Shown here: in pieces, positions 7,321 to 14,316 of the stretch
How the letters are laid out: every line of letters starts with the position of its first letter
How positions within the stretch are numbered: position 1 is the stretch's first letter
From: Sediminibacterium sp.
GTDB taxonomy: Bacteria; Bacteroidota; Bacteroidia; Chitinophagales; Chitinophagaceae
Reading direction: 5' to 3'
DNA length: 64,000 nucleotides
Assembly (NCBI GenBank): GCA_030158665.1
Contig: JAOASM010000050.1
Location: 1 to 64,000 of the forward strand
Translations under genes and position numbers: made by a program
The notes under the pieces: generated by a model
Told to the model about the DNA's origin: nothing
What the model saw: only the letters and a program-made list of their open reading frames with translations
The model's database searches: none

Positions 7321-7647
7321 ATGGACATAAAAAAAATACAAGATGAAATAAATAAAGTTCAAAAATCACCGTTTGCTCAAAAAACAGACAAGCAGTTATT
7401 AGCTTATGAAATATTATCAGAATTACACAGACAAAAATATCAAGGACTTCAACCATTAGCCCTTGCCAAATACAATGATTCAGAAAATAGAAAGACTAAA
7501 CTAAATAAACAAAAGGTAAATGAGATAAGAAAAAAATATAACCCATACGTATATGGGAAAAAAAGACTGTCAATAGAATATGGAGTATCTGTGACTGTAA
7601 TTTACAAAATTTTGAAAGGGAAAATGTGGAAAACTTCTAAAGACTAA
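7321..7647 (+). CDS. Small HTH DNA-binding protein
   Basis: The ATG at 7321 follows the ATPase stop by 5 bp; the longer frame from 7291 would overlap it. The 108-aa protein has a helical N-terminus. About residues 50-95 look like a helix-turn-helix of the type found beside phage and homing-endonuclease genes: K-x-N-EIRKKY, then RLSIEYGVSVTVIYKILKGKMWK. It is last in the ParB-MTase/AAA+ operon. It may direct the complex to DNA or repress the operon; both are inferences. Confidence 0.6.
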   Translation: MDIKKIQDEINKVQKSPFAQKTDKQLLAYEILSELHRQKYQGLQPLALAKYNDSENRKTKLNKQKVNEIRKKYNPYVYGKKRLSIEYGVSVTVIYKILKGKMWKTSKD

Positions 7648-7651
7648 CTAC

Positions 7652-7680
7652 TTGACTTTGTCATTTTACAATGATATATT
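7652..7680 (+). promoter_or_regulatory. Putative sigma70-like promoter of the acetyltransferase gene
   Basis: TTGACT and TATATT are separated by 17 bp. A start site near 7687 rules out the frame start at 7671. Confidence 0.45.
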
Positions 7681-7703
7681 TTATTATAACAATTAAAAAC
7701 TTG

Positions 7704-7721
7704 CATGTTGAAAGTAACATG
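7704..7721 (+). promoter_or_regulatory. Leader hairpin touching the start codon
   Basis: CATGTT and AACATG form a perfect 6-bp stem with a 6-nt loop. The last three bases of the stem are the ATG at 7719, so folding would hide that start codon. A second ATG follows at 7728. Confidence 0.45.
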
Positions 7722-8384
7722 AAAATTATGAAAAAAAATGTTGATGAATTCCTAAGTTACGAAGAGATCAAAACAATTTATTCCGAAAATCCAAAAATTT
7801 TTAAGGAGCTTATTAATAATAAACCAGATTTTGGTTTTAAAAAAATAGGTAATATTAATTTCGTGGATACTAACGAAAATTTCAATAAATTAAGAAATTT
7901 TTGCTTTAACAATGGATTTAGTGATAACATTGAAATTTATGAAATTCCAATTCATTCAGGCGTAGAAGGTAGAGATGGTAAGATACATGTCACAATAGCC
8001 AATTCCGTTACTATATCCAATGAAGATGGTTCATTATTAAGATTTTTACCTTCAAAAGCAGGTGGAATAGTTATTTCCAGACTATTTGTTACACCTGAAA
8101 ATCAGTCGAAAGGATATGGAACAATGTTAATGAATTTGTTTCTTTCTATAACTATTTTATCAATTACGAAATTTCCAGAAATAGAACTAGAATGTACTGG
8201 CTTTTTGAATGTGGGTAGTGAAGTAATTATTAATCCAATATCATCCCAAATAAAGTTTTTCAGAAAATTTGGTTTTAGAGTAGTTAAAGAAGAATCTGAA
8301 TACCCAGAGTATGTAAAAATGAAATTTGATTTTTCAAAATTTGTTGAGAATGAAGAAAATATGAAGAAAATATTAAGAAAATAA
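7719..8384 (+). CDS. GNAT-like N-acetyltransferase
   Basis: From ATG 7719 the protein has 221 aa (218 from 7728). The GNAT motif A is visible in the C-terminal half as ISRLFVTPEN-QSKGYGTML, which has the Q-x-x-G-x-G acetyl-CoA loop. Motif B follows as QIKFFRKFGFRV. The N-terminal 90 residues are charged and match nothing I know. Acetyl transfer to a small molecule or protein is likely; the substrate is unknown. It has its own promoter and a start-occluding hairpin. It appears to be cargo of the element. Confidence 0.65.
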   Translation: MKIMKKNVDEFLSYEEIKTIYSENPKIFKELINNKPDFGFKKIGNINFVDTNENFNKLRNFCFNNGFSDNIEIYEIPIHSGVEGRDGKIHVTIANSVTISNEDGSLLRFLPSKAGGIVISRLFVTPENQSKGYGTMLMNLFLSITILSITKFPEIELECTGFLNVGSEVIINPISSQIKFFRKFGFRVVKEESEYPEYVKMKFDFSKFVENEENMKKILRK

Positions 8385-8387
8385 AAT

Positions 8388-8429
8388 ATGAAAAAACAAT
8401 TCTTAGACGTTGGAGGTGTTAGTAATTAA
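8388..8429 (+). other. 13-codon micro-ORF
   Basis: ATG follows the acetyltransferase stop by 3 bp and encodes MKKQFLDVGGVSN. It has an A-rich leader and is followed at once by a long hairpin. It may be a leader peptide, a gene remnant or chance. Confidence 0.25.
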
Positions 8430-8437
8430 TAGGATAA

Positions 8438-8479
8438 TCAAGGGGGTTATGCGGAAACTACCTAAAGTAGCCCCCTTGA
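8438..8479. repeat. Compound stem-loop
   Basis: TCAAGGGGG and CCCCCTTGA form a perfect 9-bp stem. Inside it CTAC-CTAAA-GTAG forms a second hairpin directly stacked on the right arm. There is no U-tract. The right arm overlaps the -35-like TTGACT of the next gene. It may be a structured RNA, an operator or a bidirectional terminator. Confidence 0.45.
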
Positions 8480-8505
8480 CTTTATCAAGAAAAGAAGTTT
8501 ATAAT
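8476..8505 (+). promoter_or_regulatory. Putative sigma70-like promoter
   Basis: TTGACT and TATAAT are 18 bp apart, upstream of the 95-aa gene. The -35 is shared with the right arm of the preceding stem-loop. Confidence 0.45.
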
Positions 8506-8524
8506 TTATAAAACAATAACAAAA

Positions 8525-8542
8525 ACTGGAGGCATAACCAGT
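8525..8542 (+). promoter_or_regulatory. Leader hairpin ACTGG/CCAGT
   Basis: A 5-bp stem with an 8-nt loop lies 17 nt before the ATG of the 95-aa gene. GGAGG spans the stem/loop junction. A similar hairpin precedes the following gene. Confidence 0.4.
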
Positions 8543-8559
8543 ACAAAACCAAAAATAAG

Positions 8560-8847
8560 ATGAGCAAAGTAATTAATGAGATGGAAACACATGAAATCAT
8601 TACTTACCTGAAAAGGGAAAGATATATTCATGGTTTATTTTATGTTGATAGAGATGAAGTTACTAGAAAGTTTGGAATTGAAATTTCAGATGATGATTGG
8701 CTAGGATTTGCAAACTTTTTCACTGAAGGATTTAACAGACGAAATGATTTTCTTTTTGATGGAGCGGATGAGGTAATTGAAGATTGGAAAGAGGATAAAT
8801 TTCAATATGGGTCTATGATTATTAATCAACCTGAGAAGTTTAATTAA
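8560..8847 (+). CDS. Hypothetical protein, 95 aa
   Basis: An acidic small protein (MSKVINEMETHEII, then DDDWLGFANFFTEGF and FDGADEVIEDWKED). The acid-rich composition and small size resemble anti-restriction or anti-DNA-binding proteins, but I recognise no family. It has its own promoter and a leader hairpin. It is part of the AT-rich element. Confidence 0.5.
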   Translation: MSKVINEMETHEIITYLKRERYIHGLFYVDRDEVTRKFGIEISDDDWLGFANFFTEGFNRRNDFLFDGADEVIEDWKEDKFQYGSMIINQPEKFN

Positions 8848-8860
8848 TTATTTAACCCTT

Positions 8861-8878
8861 ATGGTGGAGGTTAACCAT
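8861..8878 (+). promoter_or_regulatory. Leader hairpin ATGGT/ACCAT
   Basis: A 5-bp stem encloses the loop GGAGGTTA, 26 nt before the ATG of the 110-aa gene. It is similar in size and loop content to the hairpin at 8525. Confidence 0.4.
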
Positions 8879-8904
8879 GATTTTTAAACCCTAAAATATT
8901 AATA

Positions 8905-9237
8905 ATGGAGATTACATATCGACAATTCAAAAGACAATATAACGTAGATGTAGTAAAGTTTGTAAAAGAAAGTTTAGATGACGAATCTATTAAAAACTAT
9001 TTTAAAGTAATAGTAATACAGAAGAAGACAAGTATCACGGATACATATAGTTTTGATAGCTGGTGTAATACAGCAGAAGCATATTCTGGAAAACTAGATA
9101 CGTTTAATCAACCCGAAATTGGCAAGCACATCATTAGATACTTTCATAAGCTTTTCGAAAAGAAACTTTATGGTATCGAGAAAGCGGAAAAAGAAAGAAT
9201 TGATATTCTTGAAGATTTTAAAATGTATGAAAATTAA
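8905..9237 (+). CDS. Hypothetical protein, 110 aa
   Basis: Charged alpha/beta-looking protein without recognised motifs (MEITYRQFKRQY, later SFDSWCNTAEAYSGK). The C-terminal third is helical and rich in Lys/Glu. It ends 5 bp before the excisionase-like gene, so it is probably cotranscribed with the recombination genes. Confidence 0.5.
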   Translation: MEITYRQFKRQYNVDVVKFVKESLDDESIKNYFKVIVIQKKTSITDTYSFDSWCNTAEAYSGKLDTFNQPEIGKHIIRYFHKLFEKKLYGIEKAEKERIDILEDFKMYEN

Positions 9238-9242
9238 TAAAA

Positions 9243-9623
9243 ATGGCAGAAGATTTTATCAATATATCAAGAAGTTTAGATACACTAACATTAGCCCAGG
9301 TTGCTGAGAGAATTAATGTAAAAGACATTGAAACAGCAAAGAAGTGGCTTCAAGAAAAGAGAATCAAAATCCATAGATTTCTTAATAACTCATTTGTCTA
9401 CCAAATTGAAGTTGATAGTCAGATTGATAAGCCATTTGTACAGCAACTAAGAAACAAATATCCAGACAAGTGGAAGGATAGATACCGTGATGTTGTTAAA
9501 GATCTTTCTGTATATAATTTGACAATTACATTATTAGAAGATGAAATTTCCCCTATCCCAAGAGTTAAATCCTCAAATATTAATAAAAAGGATAAGGAGC
9601 GATATAAAAGATTATTAGGATGA
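9243..9623 (+). CDS. Excisionase-like HTH protein
   Basis: The 126-aa protein has an N-terminal HTH of the MerR/excisionase type (LTLAQVAERINVKDIETAKKW then a basic wing RIKIHRF). Its stop overlaps the integrase ATG by 4 bp (ATGA). Small HTH proteins just before a tyrosine integrase often control excision. Recombination directionality is inferred from that position, not shown. Confidence 0.6.
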   Translation: MAEDFINISRSLDTLTLAQVAERINVKDIETAKKWLQEKRIKIHRFLNNSFVYQIEVDSQIDKPFVQQLRNKYPDKWKDRYRDVVKDLSVYNLTITLLEDEISPIPRVKSSNINKKDKERYKRLLG

Positions 9624-10897
9624 TAAAACTTACGTTACCAAAGAACCCACATAAAGGACTAAAAATATTTTGCAGGACCTGCAGGGTAGACAATAGAAAG
9701 TGCAAGCATTATGACCGACAAGTATACCGAGTAAGAATTCACATACCAGGAACAAAGAATGCTACTAAATCGTTCTACTTAGAAGCAGAAAATTATAACG
9801 ACGCTGTAATTGAATGTGCTCTAATTGAGAAAGAATTAATTCAAAATGGATTCGAAAAGGTTAATCAAACAAATTCAGATAGCCTTACCGATTACAGTAT
9901 TGGAGATGCTGTAGTTAAATACAGAGAATACATGGAGGGTAAGTCAAAATATGCACACCTTAAAAAGAATTTAACTCAAGATCATATTGATGAATGTGTA
10001 AGATTCTGTTGGAAATTGATTGAGAATGTTGCCTTATCAAAAAATATCAAAAGAACTAGGCCAACTGATATAAAAATTGAGGATGTTTCTAATTTTTATA
10101 AATGGGCTGAGCAAAACTATTCATCTACAACTTTCAATAAATGCTTCAAAGCTATTCGTACATTTTTTGAATTTCTTATAGAAGTTGAAAACATAGAGAT
10201 GAAAAATCCATTTAGAAAGTTTGTTCCTAAACCTTCTATTAATAACATTATTGATACAATCACAGAGGAAGAATTTATTAGAATATTAACTGCAGTTGAT
10301 ACAATTGACCCAATAGTGAAACTTGGAGGCAAGGGAAAAATAGAAAATAGATACAAACCATTTCTTAAAGATGGATTTAAATTATTCCTTTTAACAGGAG
10401 GCAGACGTGAGGAGGTAGTAGATTTAAAATGGTCGGACATTTATAGTACGCCGCAAGGGGTTAAGCTATTCATTATAGATAATTTGAAAGTTAACAGAAT
10501 AAAAAAAGATGCTAAGCAGAGAAAAAAGTACATAGGTATTAATGCAGACCTAGAGGATTTTCTGATTGAATTAGGAATGAATGAAAAAATAGGAAAAGAT
10601 GAATATATATTATCACCCAATAGAGATAGGATTACAAAAACTATGATGAATGATTTAAGTAAAGGATTCACTCATTACAAAAATGGTGCTGGTATCAAAA
10701 AGGACATTAGTTTAAGTACGCTTCGTAAAACCTATTTGACATGGCATCATCAAGTATTAGGTAATGATACAGGATTGGTTAGCTCCCACTCTACCACCCA
10801 AGTTTTAGAGAAATATTACCTCGATCCAAAGGTCTTAACCGCTGTAGAAATATCAGCATTAAAGGTTCGTGTTTTTGGTAAAAATGAAAAATCATGA
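9620..10897 (+). CDS. Tyrosine recombinase/integrase of the element
   Basis: The 425-aa protein has a Cys/His cluster at the N-terminus (CRTC-x6-CKHY), a core-binding SAM-like domain (about 95-190) and a C-terminal catalytic domain. Visible catalytic parts are the first Arg in TGGRREEV, Lys residues after NLKVNR, the second Arg in LSTLRKTY, His in SSHSTTQV and the nucleophile Tyr in LEKYYLDP. The usual His of HxLRH is Ser here and the following His is Lys, seen in some Bacteroidota integrases. It points at the tRNA-Met 3' end 85 bp away, its probable target. The stop codon lies in a 12-bp repeat. Confidence 0.9.
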   Translation: MIKLTLPKNPHKGLKIFCRTCRVDNRKCKHYDRQVYRVRIHIPGTKNATKSFYLEAENYNDAVIECALIEKELIQNGFEKVNQTNSDSLTDYSIGDAVVKYREYMEGKSKYAHLKKNLTQDHIDECVRFCWKLIENVALSKNIKRTRPTDIKIEDVSNFYKWAEQNYSSTTFNKCFKAIRTFFEFLIEVENIEMKNPFRKFVPKPSINNIIDTITEEEFIRILTAVDTIDPIVKLGGKGKIENRYKPFLKDGFKLFLLTGGRREEVVDLKWSDIYSTPQGVKLFIIDNLKVNRIKKDAKQRKKYIGINADLEDFLIELGMNEKIGKDEYILSPNRDRITKTMMNDLSKGFTHYKNGAGIKKDISLSTLRKTYLTWHHQVLGNDTGLVSSHSTTQVLEKYYLDPKVLTAVEISALKVRVFGKNEKS

Positions 10898-10926
10898 CAC
10901 AAATCATGACACAAAACATGACACAG
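10891..10926. repeat. Three tandem 12-bp repeats at the integrase stop
   Basis: ATCATGACACAA occurs twice in direct tandem (10891-10902, 10903-10914) and a third time with two changes (10915-10926). The first copy contains the integrase TGA. They lie 57 bp from the tRNA 3' end, where arm-type integrase or excisionase sites would be expected. Confidence 0.7.
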
Positions 10927-10944
10927 AGTTTAACTAAAGTAAAA

Positions 10945-10973
10945 AACCACCTACGAATAAACGTAAGTGGTTG
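10945..10973. terminator. Terminator between integrase and tRNA
   Basis: AACCACCTACG and CGTAAGTGGTT pair with one mismatch around a 6-nt loop, with A6 before and TGATTTT after. It could serve both the integrase and the opposing tRNA transcript. Confidence 0.6.
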
Positions 10974-10982
10974 ATTTTCATG

Positions 10983-11056
10983 TAGCGAGACCGGGATTTG
11001 AACCCGGGACCTCAGGGTTATGAATCCTGTGCTCTAACCAACTGAGCTACCTCGCC
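10983..11056 (-). tRNA. tRNA-Met(CAT), integration target
   Basis: The cloverleaf folds as acceptor GGCGAGG/TCTCGCT, D-arm GCTC..GAGC, anticodon loop TTCATAA and T-arm CCGGG/CCCGG; no CCA is encoded. The elongator type is suggested by the D-arm and the lack of initiator features; tRNA-Ile2 (lysidine-modified) is not excluded. Three pairs are imperfect: G1-U72, G7-U66 and A31-C39, all altered on the 3' strand. The mobile element abuts its 3' end. No second copy of the tRNA 3' part was found in the window, so the other junction lies beyond the left edge. Confidence 0.9.
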
Positions 11057-11114
11057 AAGATCCTTTATGGTTATGCCCTTTTAAGGGTGGCAAAACTACT
11101 GAAATTTTTTGAAA

Positions 11115-11744
11115 TTATGAGTTCACTTTTAGACTAAAAACAGACTGTCCCTCAAAAAATCCCTCAAATACATCCCCTTTGGCAGTTGGACCAACTCCAG
11201 CAGGGGTTCCTGTGTAGATTAAGTCTCCTGGATAGATCGTAAAATACTCCGTAATACCTGCCAATATCTTGTCCAAAGGGAAGATCATTAAACTTGAATC
11301 CCCTGTTTGCACTGTAGTGCCATTTTTAGACAAAGTATAATGAATGGGACCAGCTAATATTTCTGCAGTTAAAGGATGCCATTCGCCAAGGATTGCAGCA
11401 TTGTCAAAAGCCTTTGCTTTTTCCCAAGGGAGCCCTTTTTCCTTTAATTTATTTTGCAAGTCACGAGCGGTAAAATCTATACCCACAGAAATAGCATCGC
11501 AATATTCGATAACAGGTATGCCGTAAGGATGTTGTGCTGCTAAATTTTTTCCTTTCTTACTTACACGCAAAACCAATTCACCTTCAAAATGTAAATCGTT
11601 GGTAAAACTTGGTATTGAAAAATTTTCACCCTTTGGCAATAAGGCCGCATCAGGTTTCATGAATATGATGGCTGAAGTAGGCACTTCATTTCCTAATTCA
11701 TGCGCATGCTCTACATAGTTACGACCGATACAAAATATACTCAT
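11115..11744 (-). CDS. Fumarylacetoacetate hydrolase family protein
   Basis: The 209-aa protein is a single FAH-fold domain of FAHD1 size. Metal ligands are visible in HFEGELV (two Glu) and the Asp of ISVGIDFTARDLQ. The C-terminal signature GDLIYTGTPAGVG is intact. Members hydrolyse or decarboxylate acylpyruvates and oxaloacetate; the exact substrate is open. It lies 25 bp behind pth on the same strand and is the last gene of that transcript. Confidence 0.85.
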   Translation of the reverse strand: MSIFCIGRNYVEHAHELGNEVPTSAIIFMKPDAALLPKGENFSIPSFTNDLHFEGELVLRVSKKGKNLAAQHPYGIPVIEYCDAISVGIDFTARDLQNKLKEKGLPWEKAKAFDNAAILGEWHPLTAEILAGPIHYTLSKNGTTVQTGDSSLMIFPLDKILAGITEYFTIYPGDLIYTGTPAGVGPTAKGDVFEGFFEGQSVFSLKVNS

Positions 11745-11769
11745 AAAAATTATTTTAGAATTTTAAAAA

Positions 11770-12351
11770 CTAGTCCAGTTTAATATCTAAGCCGTTTGCA
11801 AAAGTCATGGTTCTTGCTAAACCTATTGTCGCAAAAGACTCAATCACTTCTACCGATTTTTCAATCTTTATATCAATCAACTTTCTTTCCGTTTGCGCCC
11901 ATCTTCCTAAAACAAAATCTACCTGTTGCCCTTTGGCAAAATTGTTTCCAATACCAAATCTTAATTTTGGATAAGCATCTGTCCCAAGTGTTAGTTGAAT
12001 GTCTTTTAAACCATTGTGTCCCGCATCAGAACCAGATGCACGCAAGCGAAGTTTTGATATAGGCAATGCTAAATCATCTACAATCGTTAAGGTATGCTCT
12101 AGTGCAATTTTCTCTTTATCCATCCAGTATTTAAAAGCCTTCCCACTCAAGTTCATAAAGGTGGTTGGTTTAACACAAATAAAAACTTTACCCTTCCATT
12201 TTACCTCTGCAACTTCAGCAAGACGGTCTACTTTAAAAAATCCACCGTGCTTGATCACAAATGCGTCCAATACATCAAATCCGATATTATGTCGGGTATG
12301 TGCATATTCCGCACCTACATTCCCTAATCCTATGAGTAAAAATTTTGACAT
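11770..12351 (-). CDS. pth: Peptidyl-tRNA hydrolase
   Basis: Pth frees tRNA from peptidyl-tRNA released by stalled ribosomes. The 193-aa form starting MSKFLLIGLGN has the substrate-binding Asn in GLGNVG, catalytic His in TRHNIGFD, MNLSG, the Asp in IVDDLAL and GSDAGHNGLK. The frame runs 12 codons further upstream, but that start overlaps a TACTTTTG -7 element. Neighbours rplY and prs are its usual companions. Confidence 0.95.
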   Translation of the reverse strand: MSKFLLIGLGNVGAEYAHTRHNIGFDVLDAFVIKHGGFFKVDRLAEVAEVKWKGKVFICVKPTTFMNLSGKAFKYWMDKEKIALEHTLTIVDDLALPISKLRLRASGSDAGHNGLKDIQLTLGTDAYPKLRFGIGNNFAKGQQVDFVLGRWAQTERKLIDIKIEKSVEVIESFATIGLARTMTFANGLDIKLD

Positions 12352-12368
12352 GCGTTTTAATTGGAGTT

Positions 12369-12376
12369 CAAAAGTA
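12369..12376 (-). promoter_or_regulatory. -7 element of pth (TACTTTTG)
   Basis: A TAnnTTTG match on the minus strand, 17 nt before the chosen pth ATG. It decides against the longer start. Confidence 0.55.
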
Positions 12377-12415
12377 AGCAAAAACAAAACCCCGAAGGGG
12401 TAAAATCATTAAAGG

Positions 12416-12457
12416 TTTTTTAGAGTAGCCTTAATTTTTTAAAGGCTACTCTAAAAA
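12416..12457. terminator. Strong bidirectional terminator
   Basis: A nearly uninterrupted stem (TTTTTAGAGTAGCCTT with AAGGCTACTCTAAAAA) around a short A/T loop lies between rplY and pth. Confidence 0.8.
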
Positions 12458-12458
12458 A

Positions 12459-12488
12459 CAAATCCCCCCAATTGCTTGGAGGGATTTG
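12459..12488 (-). terminator. rplY terminator
   Basis: CAAATCCCTCCAA pairs with TTGGGGGGATTTG with one G-U pair. It is followed on the minus strand by T6 from the neighbouring stem. Confidence 0.8.
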
Positions 12489-12508
12489 CGTATTCAAATA
12501 AGTTTGAA

Positions 12509-13096
12509 TTATTTTTTACCTGCTTTTGCAGCTTCAGATTCTTCTTGCTTTAATTGACGAGTCATTACTACAGAAGCTACTGGGATACGTGGAGAGTTCA
12601 TGATCTCCATGTTCGGTACTTTAATATCTTCGATACGTAAGTTCGCGTTCAATTCTAAACTAGAAATATCTAATTCGATAAATTCTCTTAAGTCTTTTGG
12701 TAAAGCTTTTACTTTAACCGCTTTTACTTTAGAAACTAATTTACCACCTGCTTTAACACCCACAGATGATCCAACTAATTTCAATGGCAATGTAGCTACA
12801 ACTTTCTTATCATCCACTAACTCTAATAAGTCAACGTGTAATAACAAATCAGATACTTTGTCAAATTGTAGATCTTTCAAAATACATCTGTATTTTTTGC
12901 CGTCTACAGCAACTTCAGCGATTAAAAATTCACTTGTGTACACTAAAGGCTTAAAAGCTTTAGCAGAAGCGTAGAAATTCACTTCTGTAGCACCCCCGTA
13001 AATTACAGCTGGCACGTTTTCTTGAGAGCGGATTTGGCGGGCGGCTTTTTTGCCAGACTCGGTCCTCAAGTGTCCTTCGATTGTAATTGTCTTCAT
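12509..13096 (-). CDS. rplY: 50S ribosomal protein L25/general stress protein Ctc
   Basis: This 195-aa protein of the long CTC/TL5 form has an N-terminal L25 5S-rRNA-binding domain (about 1-90, including AARQIRSQENVPAVIYGG) and a C-terminal beta domain (about 95-185). The tail is rich in Glu, Ala and Lys. It binds 5S rRNA in the large subunit. Its own -7 element TACCTTTG lies upstream, after the prs terminator. Confidence 0.93.
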   Translation of the reverse strand: MKTITIEGHLRTESGKKAARQIRSQENVPAVIYGGATEVNFYASAKAFKPLVYTSEFLIAEVAVDGKKYRCILKDLQFDKVSDLLLHVDLLELVDDKKVVATLPLKLVGSSVGVKAGGKLVSKVKAVKVKALPKDLREFIELDISSLELNANLRIEDIKVPNMEIMNSPRIPVASVVMTRQLKQEESEAAKAGKK

Positions 13097-13120
13097 GGTT
13101 TATATTTTAAATATGGACGG

Positions 13121-13128
13121 CAAAGGTA
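13121..13128 (-). promoter_or_regulatory. -7 element of rplY (TACCTTTG)
   Basis: A minus-strand TAnnTTTG match, with TTG about 20 bp upstream, 24 nt before the rplY ATG. Confidence 0.55.
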
Positions 13129-13132
13129 ATGA

Positions 13133-13160
13133 AATAAAAAGAAGCAACCAAAGTTGCTCC
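13133..13160 (-). terminator. prs terminator
   Basis: On the minus strand GAGCAAC-TTTG-GTTGCTTC is followed by a T-rich run, 33 bp after the prs stop. Confidence 0.75.
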
Positions 13161-13192
13161 TAATTATTTATAATCTATTGAAAATCAGAATA

Positions 13193-14149
13193 TTACTGGT
13201 TTCTTGCCTTCAATTGAGCATGTACAAATAGGCTGGTAATACTCTTATTCTCATAAGCATTACGGATAGCGATAGCAAACAAGTCGGCTACTGTCAATAC
13301 CTTGATTTTAGAAGACTCGTGTTTCAAAGGAATGGTATCACAAACCACCAACTCCTCCAATACTGAGCTTTCAATGTTTTCGTATGCTTTACCACTTAAA
13401 ACAGGATGCGTGATTAATGCACGAACTGTTCTTGCTCCTTTTTCTTTCAAAAGTGCTGCCGCTTTCACCAAAGTACCACCCGTATCACAGATATCATCAA
13501 TAATTACGATATCCTTACCGGTTACATCTCCAATCACCACCATACTAGCTATCTCATTGGCGCGTTTTCTATGTTTATCACAAATCACCATCTCCGCATT
13601 AAAGTAGTTAGCTACTTCGCGAACGCGGTTGGTACTTCCTACGTCTGGTGCTGCAAAAGCAAGGTTTTCTAAATTAAGTGACTCAATATAAGGAATGAAA
13701 ATAGCTGAGCTATCTAAGTGATCTACTGGCACATCAAAGAATCCTTGAATTTGCGCAGCGTGTAAATCCATCGTGATGACCCTGTCTGCCCCTGCTGCTT
13801 CCAATAAAGTAGCAATCAATTTGGCACCAATAGCAACACGTGGTTTGTCTTTACGATCTTGTCTAGCAAAACCATAGTAAGGTACGACTGCAATAATCTT
13901 GTACGCACTTGCTCTTTTAGCAGCATCTATCATCATCAATAATTCCATTAAATTATCGGTGGGTGCATAGGTACTTTGAACTAAAAAAACATAGTCCCCT
14001 CTGATACTTTCCAAAAAGATAGGCTGGAATTCACCGTCGCTAAATTTTTGGATGTTGATTTTACCAATGGGGGCGCCAAAACGTTGTGCAATTTTTTCTG
14101 CAAGAGCCTGCGAGCCTGTGCCCGCGAAAATTTTAACTGAAGGGTTCAT
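13193..14149 (-). CDS. prs: Ribose-phosphate pyrophosphokinase
   Basis: The enzyme makes PRPP from ribose-5-phosphate and ATP for nucleotide and His/Trp synthesis. The 318-aa form starting MNPSVKIFAG has the ATP/metal motif DLHAAQIQGFFD, the flexible loop region ARQDRKDKPR, and the PRPP loop IIDDICDTGGT. The frame extends 25 codons upstream, but a TACCTTTG element lies in that extension, so the shorter start is used. It is clustered with rplY and pth as in many bacteria. Confidence 0.95.
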   Translation of the reverse strand: MNPSVKIFAGTGSQALAEKIAQRFGAPIGKINIQKFSDGEFQPIFLESIRGDYVFLVQSTYAPTDNLMELLMMIDAAKRASAYKIIAVVPYYGFARQDRKDKPRVAIGAKLIATLLEAAGADRVITMDLHAAQIQGFFDVPVDHLDSSAIFIPYIESLNLENLAFAAPDVGSTNRVREVANYFNAEMVICDKHRKRANEIASMVVIGDVTGKDIVIIDDICDTGGTLVKAAALLKEKGARTVRALITHPVLSGKAYENIESSVLEELVVCDTIPLKHESSKIKVLTVADLFAIAIRNAYENKSITSLFVHAQLKARNQ

Positions 14150-14167
14150 GGTGGGTAAAATGTGCTT

Positions 14168-14175
14168 CAAAGGTA
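14168..14175 (-). promoter_or_regulatory. -7 element of prs (TACCTTTG)
   Basis: A minus-strand TAnnTTTG match, 18 nt upstream of the chosen prs ATG. Confidence 0.5.
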
Positions 14176-14316
14176 TTGATATCGTGCACAAATTTTTGGC
14201 TATTCTTTTGCAAATTTTCAACAAATAGCAAAGTTATACACACCAATGGGCAAGATGCTGGTATTTGTACTCGGAATTAGCGGGTGTTTAAAAAATATAT
14301 TTGAGCAAAATTGATT

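Noticed and set aside
1..10980. Second copy of the tRNA 3' end as the other att site
   Set aside because: I looked for the T-arm and acceptor sequence by eye and found none; the left junction is probably outside the window.
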